Source: Solimonas sp040066175
GTDB taxonomy: Bacteria; Pseudomonadota; Gammaproteobacteria; Nevskiales; Nevskiaceae
Direction: 5' to 3'
NCBI RefSeq assembly: GCF_040066175.1
Contig: NZ_JBEAAM010000016.1
Span: forward strand, 1-64,000
Length of the DNA: 64,000 bases
In this document: positions 1 through 8,205 of the stretch, piece after piece
How positions within the stretch are numbered: the first letter of the stretch is position 1
How the letters are laid out: every line of letters begins with the position of its first letter
The notes under the pieces: generated by a model
Told to the model about the DNA's origin: nothing
The model's input: only the letters and a program-made list of their open reading frames with translations
The model's database searches: none
Translations under genes and position numbers: made by a program

Positions 1-33
1 CATCCTCCGATGATCCCGCCGCCCCGCCGGCCT

Positions 34-90
34 TTCAGGCTCACTTCACGTTGGAATCACGCACCCCCTTCAGGCTCATGTGTCATTGGA
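34..90. repeat. Imperfect direct repeat upstream of usp
   Basis: Two 22-base units at 34-55 and 69-90 share the leading TTCAGGCTCA and the trailing TTGGA. They differ only in the middle and start 35 bases apart. The rest of 1-160 shows no gene and no convincing sigma-70 promoter. The repeat could be a regulator site for the usp gene that starts at 161, or a chance duplication; nothing else supports a function. Confidence 0.35.
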
Positions 91-160
91 AGAGGCTTGG
101 ACTGGAAACTGCAATACGAACGCGGGACACTCGCGGCCAGGGCCGCGAAAGGAGACCATC

Positions 161-598
161 ATGCCGACCTACCAGCACCTGCTCGCCGCGATCGCGCTGG
201 ACGAGCACGGCGAAGGCGTCGCCCTGCGCGCCAAGGCCCTGGCTGCCGCGTTCGCCGCGCGCCTGTCGATCGTGCACGTCGTCGAGTACATCCCGCTCGA
301 AACCGGCGAAGCCCTGATGGCGGCACCGCCGGACCTGGCCAGCCAGCTGCAGCGCCAGGCCGAACTGCGGCTCAAGGACCTGTGCGAGCGCCACGGCCTG
401 GGCGACGCGCAGCTGCGCGTCGCCAGCGGCGGCGTCGCTGCCGAGATCCATCGCGCGGCGCGCGAACTCGGCGCCGACCTGATCGTCGTCGGCCATCATC
501 CCCGCCACGGCCTGTCGGCGCTGTTCAGCCACACCGAGGAAGACGTCGTGCAGCGCGCGCGCTGCGACGTGCTGGCCGTCTGCCTCTCTACGGGCTGA
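161..598 (+). CDS. Universal stress protein, UspA-like
   Basis: A single-domain universal stress protein of 145 residues, the usual length for the family, expected in the cytoplasm in stress adaptation. The N-terminus (HLLAAIALDE) has the beta-strand and aspartate pattern of Usp proteins, and the C-terminal half ends in CDVLAV. The glycine-rich loop reads VVGHHPRHG, closer to the GHH loop of E. coli UspA than to the GxxGxxG ATP loop, so nucleotide binding is uncertain. The ATG at 161 was chosen because AAAGGAGA lies just upstream; an upstream in-frame start at 80 has no such site. The 3' end overlaps the end of the convergent diguanylate-cyclase-like gene by 11 bases. Confidence 0.85.
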   Translation: MPTYQHLLAAIALDEHGEGVALRAKALAAAFAARLSIVHVVEYIPLETGEALMAAPPDLASQLQRQAELRLKDLCERHGLGDAQLRVASGGVAAEIHRAARELGADLIVVGHHPRHGLSALFSHTEEDVVQRARCDVLAVCLSTG

Positions 599-3500
599 TC
601 CGCGCCGGACGCGCGGTCTTCAGCCATTCGATCAGGCGCGGCCCGCTGACGTCGGCGGCGATCGCATGCCCGGAAACGCAGTCGATGCCGGCCGAACGCA
701 CCCGCGCCAGCTCCTCGGCGCTGCCGACACGGGTCGCGATCACACCGGTATCGGCCGGTATCGCGCCGAGCAAGGCACGGATCGCGCTGGCACTGCCGAT
801 GACCGGCCCCGCGGCGAGCACGTAGGAGAGCGGCAACGCGCTGCTCGCCGGCATCACGTTGAAATGGCGCAGCGCAAAGCGCACGCCGCGGCGGATCAAC
901 TCCGCGCAGTCGGCGTGCCGGCTGCCCGCCTCGATCAGTCCGTCCGGCGTCAGGGCGAACACCAGACAGGACGGCGGCACGTGGTAGCGATCGATCAGTT
1001 CGAGGACGTGCGAGATGAAATCACGGTCGCGCAGCTGCCAGCCCGAAAGCCGCAGGACGTGGGGAAGCCGCGGCAGGTTCCAGCCGCCCGCGGTCTGCAG
1101 CTGCTCGCAGGCCGCACCGATCTGCCAGAGCTCGACGTCGGCGATCAGGCCGGCGCGACCCGCCGCCTGCCAGATCTCGTCCTGCTCGATCCAGCCGTGG
1201 CGGCTGTGCTGCCAGCGCAGCCGGCTCAGCAGGACGTGGACGCGGCCGTTGGCATCGCAGGCCGGCGCCATCGACAGCTCGAACTGGTTGAGGGCGACCG
1301 CAGCATGGATGTCGCGCTCCAGCTCGTGCTGGCGGCGGCGGTCCGGATCGATCTGCGTGGTGAACAGCCGGTAGCAGCCGCGCCCGCTCTGCTTGGCCTG
1401 GTACATCGCGCTGTCGGCGTGCCGCAGCAGGCCTTCGACATCGCTGTCGTCGAGTGGATAGAGGGTGATGCCGACACTCAGCCGCGAGGTGATCGAGCGC
1501 CCCGGCAGGTCCAGCGGCTGCTCGAAGCGCTCGACCAGCTTCTGCGCAAGGAATTCCGCGTCCTGGTCGGAGCGCAGGCCCGGCGCGATGATCACGAATT
1601 CGTCGCCAGCCAGCCGCGCGACCGTATCGCTGGGACGCACGGTGGAACGCAGACGGTCGGCCACGGCGACCAGCACCTGGTCGCCGGTTTCGTGCCCGTA
1701 GCTGTCGTTGATCTGCTTGAAGCGGTCGAGGTCGAGGAAGAACACGCCGAGCAGGCGCGAACTGCGCTGCGCCGCCAGCACCGCCTGTTGCAGGCGATCG
1801 AACAGCATGATGCGGTTCGGCAGTCCGGTCAGCGAGTCGAAGTGCGCGAGCTGATTGAGTTTCTCCTCGTAGGCGATGCGTTCGGTGATATTCGTGGCGA
1901 TCGCCATGAACACCGGCGGCTCCTCGTCGCGCGAGAAATTCAGGCGCACCTCGACCGGATAGCTGCTGCCGTCGGCGCGCCGGTGCCGGCAGCGGTACAC
2001 GACGTGGTCGGTGTCGCCGCCGCGCAGGCTGGTCAGATAGTTTCGGAACGAGTCGGCATCGAGTTCCTCGCTCATGTCGAGCGGCGTCATCCGCGTCAGC
2101 TGTTCCGGGCGGTAGCCGAGATTGCGCCGCCCGCCGCGGTTGACTTCGAGGAACAGCAGCGACTGCGCGTCGAAGATGTAGACCTCCTCGGTGGCATTGT
2201 CGAGCAGGCGGCCCAGGCGCGAGGCCAGATTCTCGCCGCGCAGGCGTTCGCTGATGTCGCGGACGATCACGACCAGGCCATCGGCACCTTCGGCGCGCAT
2301 CGTCTGCACCCACAGCTCGACCGGGAACGTCGTCGCATCCTTGCGCCAGCCGACCACCTTGGGCAGACCGCCGCCGGCGCGTCCGCTGATGTAATCGGTG
2401 ATGCGCACGTTGGGCGCGTTGAGGAACGGCACCGGCATCAGCTTGGTGATCGTGAAGCCGACCAGTTCGTCGCGCGCGTAGCCGAACATGCGCTCGGCGC
2501 GCGCATTGGCGGAGCGCACGACGCCGGCCATGTCGGTGGTCAGCAGGCCCTCGTCGAGGTGATCGACGACCGCCTGTGACAGGCGCGCCTCGCGGCGCAG
2601 CACATCGAGTTCGCGCTGATGCGGCGTCGTGTCGCGGAACAGCAGCATCGCCCCGTCGAGCACGGCCGGCCGCGCACGGACCGGGTGGGCGCTCATCTCC
2701 ACCGGCACGAGCGCACCCTGGCGCTGCCGCAACTGGCCGATCTCGGGCGCCTGCGCACGTCCGGTCTCCAGCACGCGCTCCGCCGGATTGTGCTGCGGCT
2801 CGCCGGCCGCATCGACGGCATGGAACACCGAATACAGCAGGCGGCCGCGCGCGTCGCCGGCACTCCAGCCGGTCAGGCGTTCGGCACCGCTGTTCAGATA
2901 CAGGATGCGTGCCTCGCGGTCGGTGACGATCATGCCGTAGTCCAGCGCATCGAGCAGTGCGCCGGCACGCTCGCGGAAATCGTCCTGCGCGACCACGCCA
3001 CCGTCGCCGCCCGGAAGCCGCGCCTGCGGGTCCGCGCGCCAGGACCAGGCCGGCGGCTGGCGCAGATGCCGGCGCAGCCCGACGACGAACATGCCGCCGA
3101 CCGGAATCGCCAGGGCGAGTGCCAGCCAGCCGGCGAGCCGCAGCGCATTCACCGCCTCCACCTGCACGCCATCGACATCGCCGGGATCGAGGCTGTAGTC
3201 GAAACTGCCGACGAGACGACGCTCGGCGTCGAACAAGCGTTCGCTCCCCGAGCTGCCGAGCAGCGCGTACGCACGCAGCCGCAGCCGCTGCTGGACCTCC
3301 TCGGGGACCCAGGGCAGGTGCAGCGACTCGATCACGCCGGCGCGCGTCAGCAGCACGCCATCGGCGTCGCGCACCGCCAGGTACCGCAGCGCGAGATCCC
3401 GGCGCTGTATCAGGCCGTCCACTGCAGGGCGCAGGCGCCGGTCGCCGCTGGTCTGGCCGAGCAACGGCGCGAGCACGCGGGCCGCCTCCGCAGCGACGTA

Positions 3501-3617
3501 GGCATGGTCGAGGCGCAGCTGCAATCCACGCGCCTGCCACAGGCACCAGCCGACCAGCGCCGTGAGCAGGGCCAGACACAAGCCAGCAAACGCAGTCAGC
3601 CAGGCGTTCTTGTTCAT
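588..3617 (-). CDS. Membrane PAS-GGDEF-(degenerate EAL) signalling protein
   Basis: A 1009-residue sensor. The layout is a TM segment at about 7-29, a periplasmic region, a second TM at about 160-182, three PAS-like domains (about 220-590), a GGDEF domain and an EAL-like C-terminus. The cyclase signature is AGDEF rather than GGDEF, with an RPSD inhibitory site exactly five residues before it; some AGDEF proteins are active. The EAL part has lost its signatures: LLSRLRW replaces EALLRW, RHFN replaces DDFG, and the catalytic lysine and the GVET motif are missing. It is therefore probably a non-catalytic binding domain. AGGAG precedes the ATG. The gene starts 33 bases after tadG on the same strand, so it may be the last gene of the tad operon and couple cyclic-di-GMP to piliation (inference). 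Confidence 0.85.
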   Translation of the reverse strand: MNKNAWLTAFAGLCLALLTALVGWCLWQARGLQLRLDHAYVAAEAARVLAPLLGQTSGDRRLRPAVDGLIQRRDLALRYLAVRDADGVLLTRAGVIESLHLPWVPEEVQQRLRLRAYALLGSSGSERLFDAERRLVGSFDYSLDPGDVDGVQVEAVNALRLAGWLALALAIPVGGMFVVGLRRHLRQPPAWSWRADPQARLPGGDGGVVAQDDFRERAGALLDALDYGMIVTDREARILYLNSGAERLTGWSAGDARGRLLYSVFHAVDAAGEPQHNPAERVLETGRAQAPEIGQLRQRQGALVPVEMSAHPVRARPAVLDGAMLLFRDTTPHQRELDVLRREARLSQAVVDHLDEGLLTTDMAGVVRSANARAERMFGYARDELVGFTITKLMPVPFLNAPNVRITDYISGRAGGGLPKVVGWRKDATTFPVELWVQTMRAEGADGLVVIVRDISERLRGENLASRLGRLLDNATEEVYIFDAQSLLFLEVNRGGRRNLGYRPEQLTRMTPLDMSEELDADSFRNYLTSLRGGDTDHVVYRCRHRRADGSSYPVEVRLNFSRDEEPPVFMAIATNITERIAYEEKLNQLAHFDSLTGLPNRIMLFDRLQQAVLAAQRSSRLLGVFFLDLDRFKQINDSYGHETGDQVLVAVADRLRSTVRPSDTVARLAGDEFVIIAPGLRSDQDAEFLAQKLVERFEQPLDLPGRSITSRLSVGITLYPLDDSDVEGLLRHADSAMYQAKQSGRGCYRLFTTQIDPDRRRQHELERDIHAAVALNQFELSMAPACDANGRVHVLLSRLRWQHSRHGWIEQDEIWQAAGRAGLIADVELWQIGAACEQLQTAGGWNLPRLPHVLRLSGWQLRDRDFISHVLELIDRYHVPPSCLVFALTPDGLIEAGSRHADCAELIRRGVRFALRHFNVMPASSALPLSYVLAAGPVIGSASAIRALLGAIPADTGVIATRVGSAEELARVRSAGIDCVSGHAIAADVSGPRLIEWLKTARPARISP

Positions 3618-3650
3618 GCGCTCCTGCGCGCGCTGGGCTCCGTCGATCGG

Positions 3651-5399
3651 CTAGCGCGTGAAAAGATACGGCTCCTTGGCGACCACGCCATAAACGGTGA
3701 TGTCGGCTCCACCGACGGTCAGACCGGCGCGCGCCAGCGCGTCCGCAAGAGGATCGGAGGCGAGTGCCAAGGCATCGGCCACCTCGGCGCGCAACGCCTG
3801 CTGCAGGGTCTGGCGCGCACTGGCCAGAAGGGCGCCGCTGACGGCGCCGAGCCCGCCCAGCGGGGCGATGTCCACGTCCAGAGCCAGGTTCATCGGCAAC
3901 TGTGCCACGGCATCGTAGAGCGCCAGGACGTTGGTCCGGCCGATCGCCTGCGACTGCGGGTACGGGCCGGCGAAGTCCAGCGAGCGCTCGTCACCCGGCA
4001 GATCGACGAACGCCGACCCGGTGACCCGGACGCGGACCGGAACCGGTATGCCGAGCAGCCCGGCGGGCAGGTTCACGTCCACCAGGGTCGCCGGCTGCGG
4101 CACCGGCGCGGGTGCACCGAGGTTGTTGAACCGCCCCACGCCGACCCGGCTGATGCTGGAGCGCGCATCGACGCGGACGATGTCCTGCGGCTGGCCGTGA
4201 CGCGCGCACTCGATGTCGGTGACGCGCGCCGTGGCCTGGGCGACCTCCACCCAGACCGGCAGCTGCAGCGGCCTACCCAGTGCGGTCGACGGCGCCACCA
4301 GGTTGGCCTGCACGAGGGCCTGCGTGTTCGATGCGAACTCCGGCTCGCCCTCACCGCCGGATCCCGGCGTCAGCGGCGCGATCTGCCCGGGATCGAGGAT
4401 GCGCAGCACGACGCTGCTGTCCCCCAACGGCGGCGGCAGGGTGACGATCAGGTCGATCAGCGCGCCCTGCTGCTCGGCCGCCGTCTGCGCCGCCAGCAGT
4501 GTCAGATCGCCGGCGCCGACCGGCGCGCGGCCGAGCGCGGCGGCAGCGTCGCGTTCGACGGCGACGATCTGCTCGGGCATCAGCTGGGCACTGCTGTCGG
4601 AGGCATCGGCGATGGCCTGCGCGGCCGCGGCGGCGGCGTCATTGCCTGCGGCCGCGAGCGCATCCGCCAGTCGATGCAGCAGTTCGGCGACGGAGAGCGG
4701 CCGGCGATCGACCGAATCCGGAGTCTCGTCGCCGATGCCGTCGATGATCGTGTCCACCGGCACGCTGGCCTCGAACAGGCTGCGGTAGCTGGGTCCGCTC
4801 AGGCCGGGGCTGGCACCGCCGAACGCCGCTGGCAGTATCCCGTTTAGGTCCGGATGGAGGTCGATCAGGCGGCTGCCGACGTGCACGCTGGCATAGGGCC
4901 GCGACTGCGCCGCGGCGCTGGCGACCAGCTGAGGTGCGGCCGGTGCCAGCGGCAGCAGGCGGGTCGGCGCGGGCCGGCGCAGCACCACGCGCACCGCCTG
5001 GCGGCTTCGGCCCGGCACCGCCTCGAACACGCGCTTGCCGCCGGCGCGCACCTCGCGCCCGAGTTCGACGGCGACGGGCGCGATCGAGTGACGATGCCCG
5101 TCATTGCGCTCGATGCTGCCGAGCGTCTCGTTGTACGCGGCGAGCCCGGGGTCGTCCGGCTCACCCAGGCAGCCGCCCGACACCCGCGCGGCATCGAGCG
5201 CGGCGAGATTGGCGACGCGCTGCAGATCGCGCTGCGCGCTGTACAGACGGCCGACATCGATCGCCAGGGCGAGCGCCACCAGACCGGCCGCGACCGCGAG
5301 CGCCGCGAGCACGGCGACCGCACCGCGCTGGCGGCGCGGCCCGGCGTGGCCCTGCTGACCCGCCCCTGCCGACCGACGCGGACGCCCGTCCATGGTCAC
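3651..5399 (-). CDS. tadG: TadG-like Flp pilus assembly protein
   Basis: A 582-residue protein with one N-terminal membrane anchor (about 27-50: AVAVLAALAVAAGLVALALA) followed by IDVGRLYSAQRDLQRVAN. This is the hallmark of the TadE/TadG pseudopilin-like families, where the segment after the anchor resembles a prepilin helix. The remainder is an exported domain without motifs I recognise. TadG proteins are thought to anchor or initiate the Flp pilus in the envelope. The GTG at 5399 overlaps the DUF3613 stop as GTGA; an ATG at 5393 is the alternative start. It sits near the distal end of the tad operon. Family assignment is by the N-terminus and context, since C-terminal regions diverge strongly. 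Confidence 0.75.
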   Translation of the reverse strand: MTMDGRPRRSAGAGQQGHAGPRRQRGAVAVLAALAVAAGLVALALAIDVGRLYSAQRDLQRVANLAALDAARVSGGCLGEPDDPGLAAYNETLGSIERNDGHRHSIAPVAVELGREVRAGGKRVFEAVPGRSRQAVRVVLRRPAPTRLLPLAPAAPQLVASAAAQSRPYASVHVGSRLIDLHPDLNGILPAAFGGASPGLSGPSYRSLFEASVPVDTIIDGIGDETPDSVDRRPLSVAELLHRLADALAAAGNDAAAAAAQAIADASDSSAQLMPEQIVAVERDAAAALGRAPVGAGDLTLLAAQTAAEQQGALIDLIVTLPPPLGDSSVVLRILDPGQIAPLTPGSGGEGEPEFASNTQALVQANLVAPSTALGRPLQLPVWVEVAQATARVTDIECARHGQPQDIVRVDARSSISRVGVGRFNNLGAPAPVPQPATLVDVNLPAGLLGIPVPVRVRVTGSAFVDLPGDERSLDFAGPYPQSQAIGRTNVLALYDAVAQLPMNLALDVDIAPLGGLGAVSGALLASARQTLQQALRAEVADALALASDPLADALARAGLTVGGADITVYGVVAKEPYLFTR

Positions 5400-5671
5400 G
5401 AACCACCGGACCCCGACGACACGAAGCGCTCACGCTCGTAACGCTCCGGGATCTTGTGCTCGAAGCTCTGCAGGTAGCGCTGATAGACCTTGTCGGCGAC
5501 CTCGCCCGGCATTGGCCGCACGTCGGGCGGCGCGGCGCGGCCGCTCTCCTGGTATTCGAGCCAGGTGCGGGTGTCGTCGCCCACCGCCGGTTCGCGCGGC
5601 TCGGCCGCGAGCGCGGCCAGCGGCAGTCCCAGCATCATCAGCGCGGTCAACATGCCTCTACGATGGTTCAT
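5396..5671 (-). CDS. DUF3613 small exported protein of the tad locus
   Basis: A 91-residue protein with a signal peptide (about 1-22, ending LAALA) and the DUF3613 signature: GDDTRTWLEYQ, then RPMPG, then YQRYLQSFEHKIPERY. Proteins of this type are found in tad loci of proteobacteria, but their function is not known. A strong AAGGAGG lies at the right distance before the ATG. The gene overlaps tadD upstream by 4 bases and tadG downstream by 4, so the three are almost certainly co-translated. This suggests a periplasmic accessory to the TadD/TadG part of the machine. Confidence 0.75.
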   Translation of the reverse strand: MNHRRGMLTALMMLGLPLAALAAEPREPAVGDDTRTWLEYQESGRAAPPDVRPMPGEVADKVYQRYLQSFEHKIPERYERERFVSSGSGGS

Positions 5672-6357
5672 GGCGAGCCTCCTTGAACGGTTCTGGGCGC
5701 ACTGAGCATGCGCGCCTGCTGACGCAGACGCGACACCGTCTCCGGCGCCACTGCGGCGTCGCGGACGACACGGCCGACCGCCGCCTCGTCACCGCGGACC
5801 AGCAACAGCAGGATGAGGTTGTTGCGCGCCTTTTCCGAGTCCGGCGCAAGCTCCACGGCCGTGGCCAGCTCGGTCATGGCTTCCGCATGACGCCCGGCGC
5901 GCAGCAGGGCATAGCCCAGATCGTTGCGCACGTCGGCGTCGGTGGGCGCGCGCTGCGCCGCTTCGCGCAGATAGAACGCGGCCGCATTCAGATCGCGCCC
6001 CGCGTGCAGCAGGCCGAGCCCGTGATAGGCGCGCGCGGCCTGCGGCGAACGCAGCAGACCCTTGTAGAGTGCGTCGGCCGCCTCGAACTGGCCCAGACCC
6101 CGGCGCGCCTCCGCTTCCAGGTAACGCAGCTCGTCGCGGTCACCGCCCTCGCGCTGCCGTTCCTGCACATGGGCCAGCGCCGCGTAGTACTGGCGCTGTT
6201 CGAGCATCGACCGGATCAAGTCGGTATAGACACGCCGCGACTCGGCCGCGCCGGCCGCCGTGGCCTGCGGCGCATCGACGCGCTGCGGCAGCGCGCAGCC
6301 GCCCAAGCCGAGCAGCAGCGCCGCGACGAGTGCACAGAGGCCGCGCTCAGCGCACAT
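5668..6357 (-). CDS. tadD: TadD-like TPR lipoprotein
   Basis: A 229-residue tetratricopeptide-repeat lipoprotein. The signal peptide ends in a lipobox LGGC with Cys21. TPR-type helices fill about 85-205, for example AARAYHGLGLLHAGRDLNAA and RNDLGYALLRAGRHAEAMTE. TadD is regarded as the pilotin-like lipoprotein that helps the RcpA secretin assemble in the outer membrane. The ATG overlaps the end of tadC by 11 bases and has GAGAGG upstream. Length and position fit the family. Confidence 0.8.
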   Translation of the reverse strand: MCAERGLCALVAALLLGLGGCALPQRVDAPQATAAGAAESRRVYTDLIRSMLEQRQYYAALAHVQERQREGGDRDELRYLEAEARRGLGQFEAADALYKGLLRSPQAARAYHGLGLLHAGRDLNAAAFYLREAAQRAPTDADVRNDLGYALLRAGRHAEAMTELATAVELAPDSEKARNNLILLLLVRGDEAAVGRVVRDAAVAPETVSRLRQQARMLSAPRTVQGGSP

Positions 6358-7285
6358 TGACCTCTCCGAGCGCCCGGATCAGGGCGAGGAATGCCGGCCC
6401 GGCGACGAACACCAGCAGCGCCGGGAAGAAGAACATGACCATGACCACGGTCATGCGCCCGGACAGCAGGTTGACCCGCTCGCGCAAATCCAGGCTGCGC
6501 CGCTCCTCGATGACGCCCAACGCCTCCAGCAGCGGCTCGCGCACCTCGCCGCCGTAGCGGTCCACCTGGCGCAGCACCGCGAGCACGGTGCTCAGGTCCT
6601 CGACGGCCACGGACTCGGACAGGTTCTTCAAGGCTTCGGCGATGTCGGCGCCGGCATCGAGCTGCCGGATCAGCAGCTCCAGTTCGAGGCCGAGTTCGGG
6701 CAGTACGCCGCGCCCCTCGCGCACGAGGCTCGCGAGCGCCTGCCGCGACGACAGCCCGGCCTCGAAGAGCAGCACGAGCAGATGCAGGAACAGCGGCACT
6801 TCGCTCTTGATCCGCCGCTGCCGGGACGCCGCGACGCCGCGCAGGATCCAGCGCGGCAGCAGGAAGGCCAGCACGATCGCGGCAAAGCTGAACAGCAGCA
6901 GCATGATGCCCTTGTTGGGCACCTGCGCGAAGGCCCAGAACACCAGCACCAGCGCCGCGAGCAATACCGGCAATGCCGCCTGGAAGGCGTACCAGAGCAC
7001 GCGCTGGTCGGCGCGCCGCCAGCCGGCCTGCAACAGCAGGCGGCCGCTCTCGCCCTCGGTATCGACGATGCCCTCCATCACGCGCCCGCCGCGCGCCATC
7101 GAGGCCAGCAACGGCGTGCTCGGCGTATCCTCGAAGGCCTCCAGCCCGCCCGCCTCGGGTGCCAGGCGCTGGCGGATGTGGGACTCGGCGCGCGCACGCA
7201 GCAGCAGAATGGCGACAACCCCGACACCGAACAGCGCGATCAGGATCGCGCCGGCCACCAGACTGGCGAACAGCACCGGGGTCAC
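6347..7285 (-). CDS. tadC: TadC inner-membrane platform protein
   Basis: A type II secretion F-domain (GspF-like) protein of 312 residues. It has an N-terminal TM, two TM segments near 100-150 (FQAALPVLLAALVLVFWAFA and LLLFSFAAIVLAFLLP), a cytoplasmic helical domain (VPLFLHLLVLLFEAGLSSRQALASL) and a C-terminal TM. With TadB it forms the platform engaged by the TadA ATPase. The start is a GTG overlapping the TadB stop as GTGA, which fits translational coupling; a longer open frame upstream to 8251 only shadows tadB. Confidence 0.88.
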   Translation of the reverse strand: MTPVLFASLVAGAILIALFGVGVVAILLLRARAESHIRQRLAPEAGGLEAFEDTPSTPLLASMARGGRVMEGIVDTEGESGRLLLQAGWRRADQRVLWYAFQAALPVLLAALVLVFWAFAQVPNKGIMLLLFSFAAIVLAFLLPRWILRGVAASRQRRIKSEVPLFLHLLVLLFEAGLSSRQALASLVREGRGVLPELGLELELLIRQLDAGADIAEALKNLSESVAVEDLSTVLAVLRQVDRYGGEVREPLLEALGVIEERRSLDLRERVNLLSGRMTVVMVMFFFPALLVFVAGPAFLALIRALGEVNVR

Positions 7286-8205
7286 GATGGCTCCTCGGTC
7301 GAACGCATCATGCGGTAGATGACGAAGATGCCGGCCAGCTGCAGGCTGACCGACAGCACCAGCAAGACGCGGCCGACCCCGTCCGCCCACATGTTGCGGT
7401 AGTAATCCGGGTTCTGCGCAAAGATGTAGAGCATCAGTCCGACCGGGATGATCGACAGCACCAGTGCGGAAAAGCGTGTCTCGGCGGTCAGCGCGCGCAG
7501 TTCGCGGGCCGCGGTGTCGCGTGCACGCACCGCCTGGATCAGGCTGCGCAGCACGTTGCGCAGGCTGCCGCCGTACTTGCGATTGATCGCCGCCGCCAGC
7601 GCCATGACCTTGAGATCGCGCAGACGGTGGATCTCCGCGGTCTCCATCAGCACGGCCTCGATCGGCGCACCCAGGCGCACCTGCCGGCCGACACTCAGGA
7701 ACAGCGGACGGATCGGCTCCGGGCTTTCGCGTGCCGACGCCGAGATCGCCTCGTCGAGCGTGTTGCCGGCGGCGAGCACGCGGATCACGGCTTCGAGAAA
7801 CGCCGGCAGCTGCTCGGTGATCTTCGCGCGCCGCTGCGCCGCGCGCCGGCTCAGCCACGCCCAGCCGAAGGCGATGACCACGCCGGTGGCCCACAGCCCA
7901 CCGAACAGGCCCAGCACGGCGACGGCGATGACCGCCAGCAGGCCCAGCACCAGCAGGATGCGGGCCACCGTGTCGGCATTCATGTCCGAGCCGGTGCGCC
8001 AGATCAGATGACAGGCCCAGCGCAGCACCGGATTGCGGATCTGGCCGTCGCCGTGCCGGATCACGTAGGCCGCCTCGTCGCCCCCCATCGCGCGCAGCCG
8101 CAGCAGGACTTCTTCCTCGCGCTCGCGCTGGCCGGCGCTGGCGAAGAACCAGATCGCCAGGCCGGCCAGCGCGAGCGCGAACAGGAAGAACACGTACATG
8201 GCCAT
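7282..8205 (-). CDS. tadB: TadB inner-membrane platform protein
   Basis: A 307-residue GspF-domain protein, paralogous to the neighbouring TadC. It has an N-terminal TM (YVFFLFALALAGLAIWFF), paired TMs at about 90-130, the soluble domain EQLPAFLEAVIRVLAAGNTL typical of TadB, and two C-terminal TMs. The ATG at 8205 was chosen because it overlaps the TadA stop as TGATG and has GGGAGG a few bases upstream. A TTG at 8223 is in frame but lacks support. It is the pilus machine platform partner of TadC. Confidence 0.88.
   Translation of the reverse strand: MAMYVFFLFALALAGLAIWFFASAGQREREEEVLLRLRAMGGDEAAYVIRHGDGQIRNPVLRWACHLIWRTGSDMNADTVARILLVLGLLAVIAVAVLGLFGGLWATGVVIAFGWAWLSRRAAQRRAKITEQLPAFLEAVIRVLAAGNTLDEAISASARESPEPIRPLFLSVGRQVRLGAPIEAVLMETAEIHRLRDLKVMALAAAINRKYGGSLRNVLRSLIQAVRARDTAARELRALTAETRFSALVLSIIPVGLMLYIFAQNPDYYRNMWADGVGRVLLVLSVSLQLAGIFVIYRMMRSTEEPS

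Noticed and set aside
666..2579. 637-codon open frame on the plus strand opposite the PAS-GGDEF gene
   Set aside because: High-GC antisense shadow: Arg/Ala/Gln-rich product without domains, no ribosome site, and the minus strand carries recognisable PAS and GGDEF domains over the same bases.
2619..4847. 742-codon plus-strand frame opposite tadG and the sensor gene
   Set aside because: Same antisense pattern; it spans two genes and their gap and has no recognisable motif.
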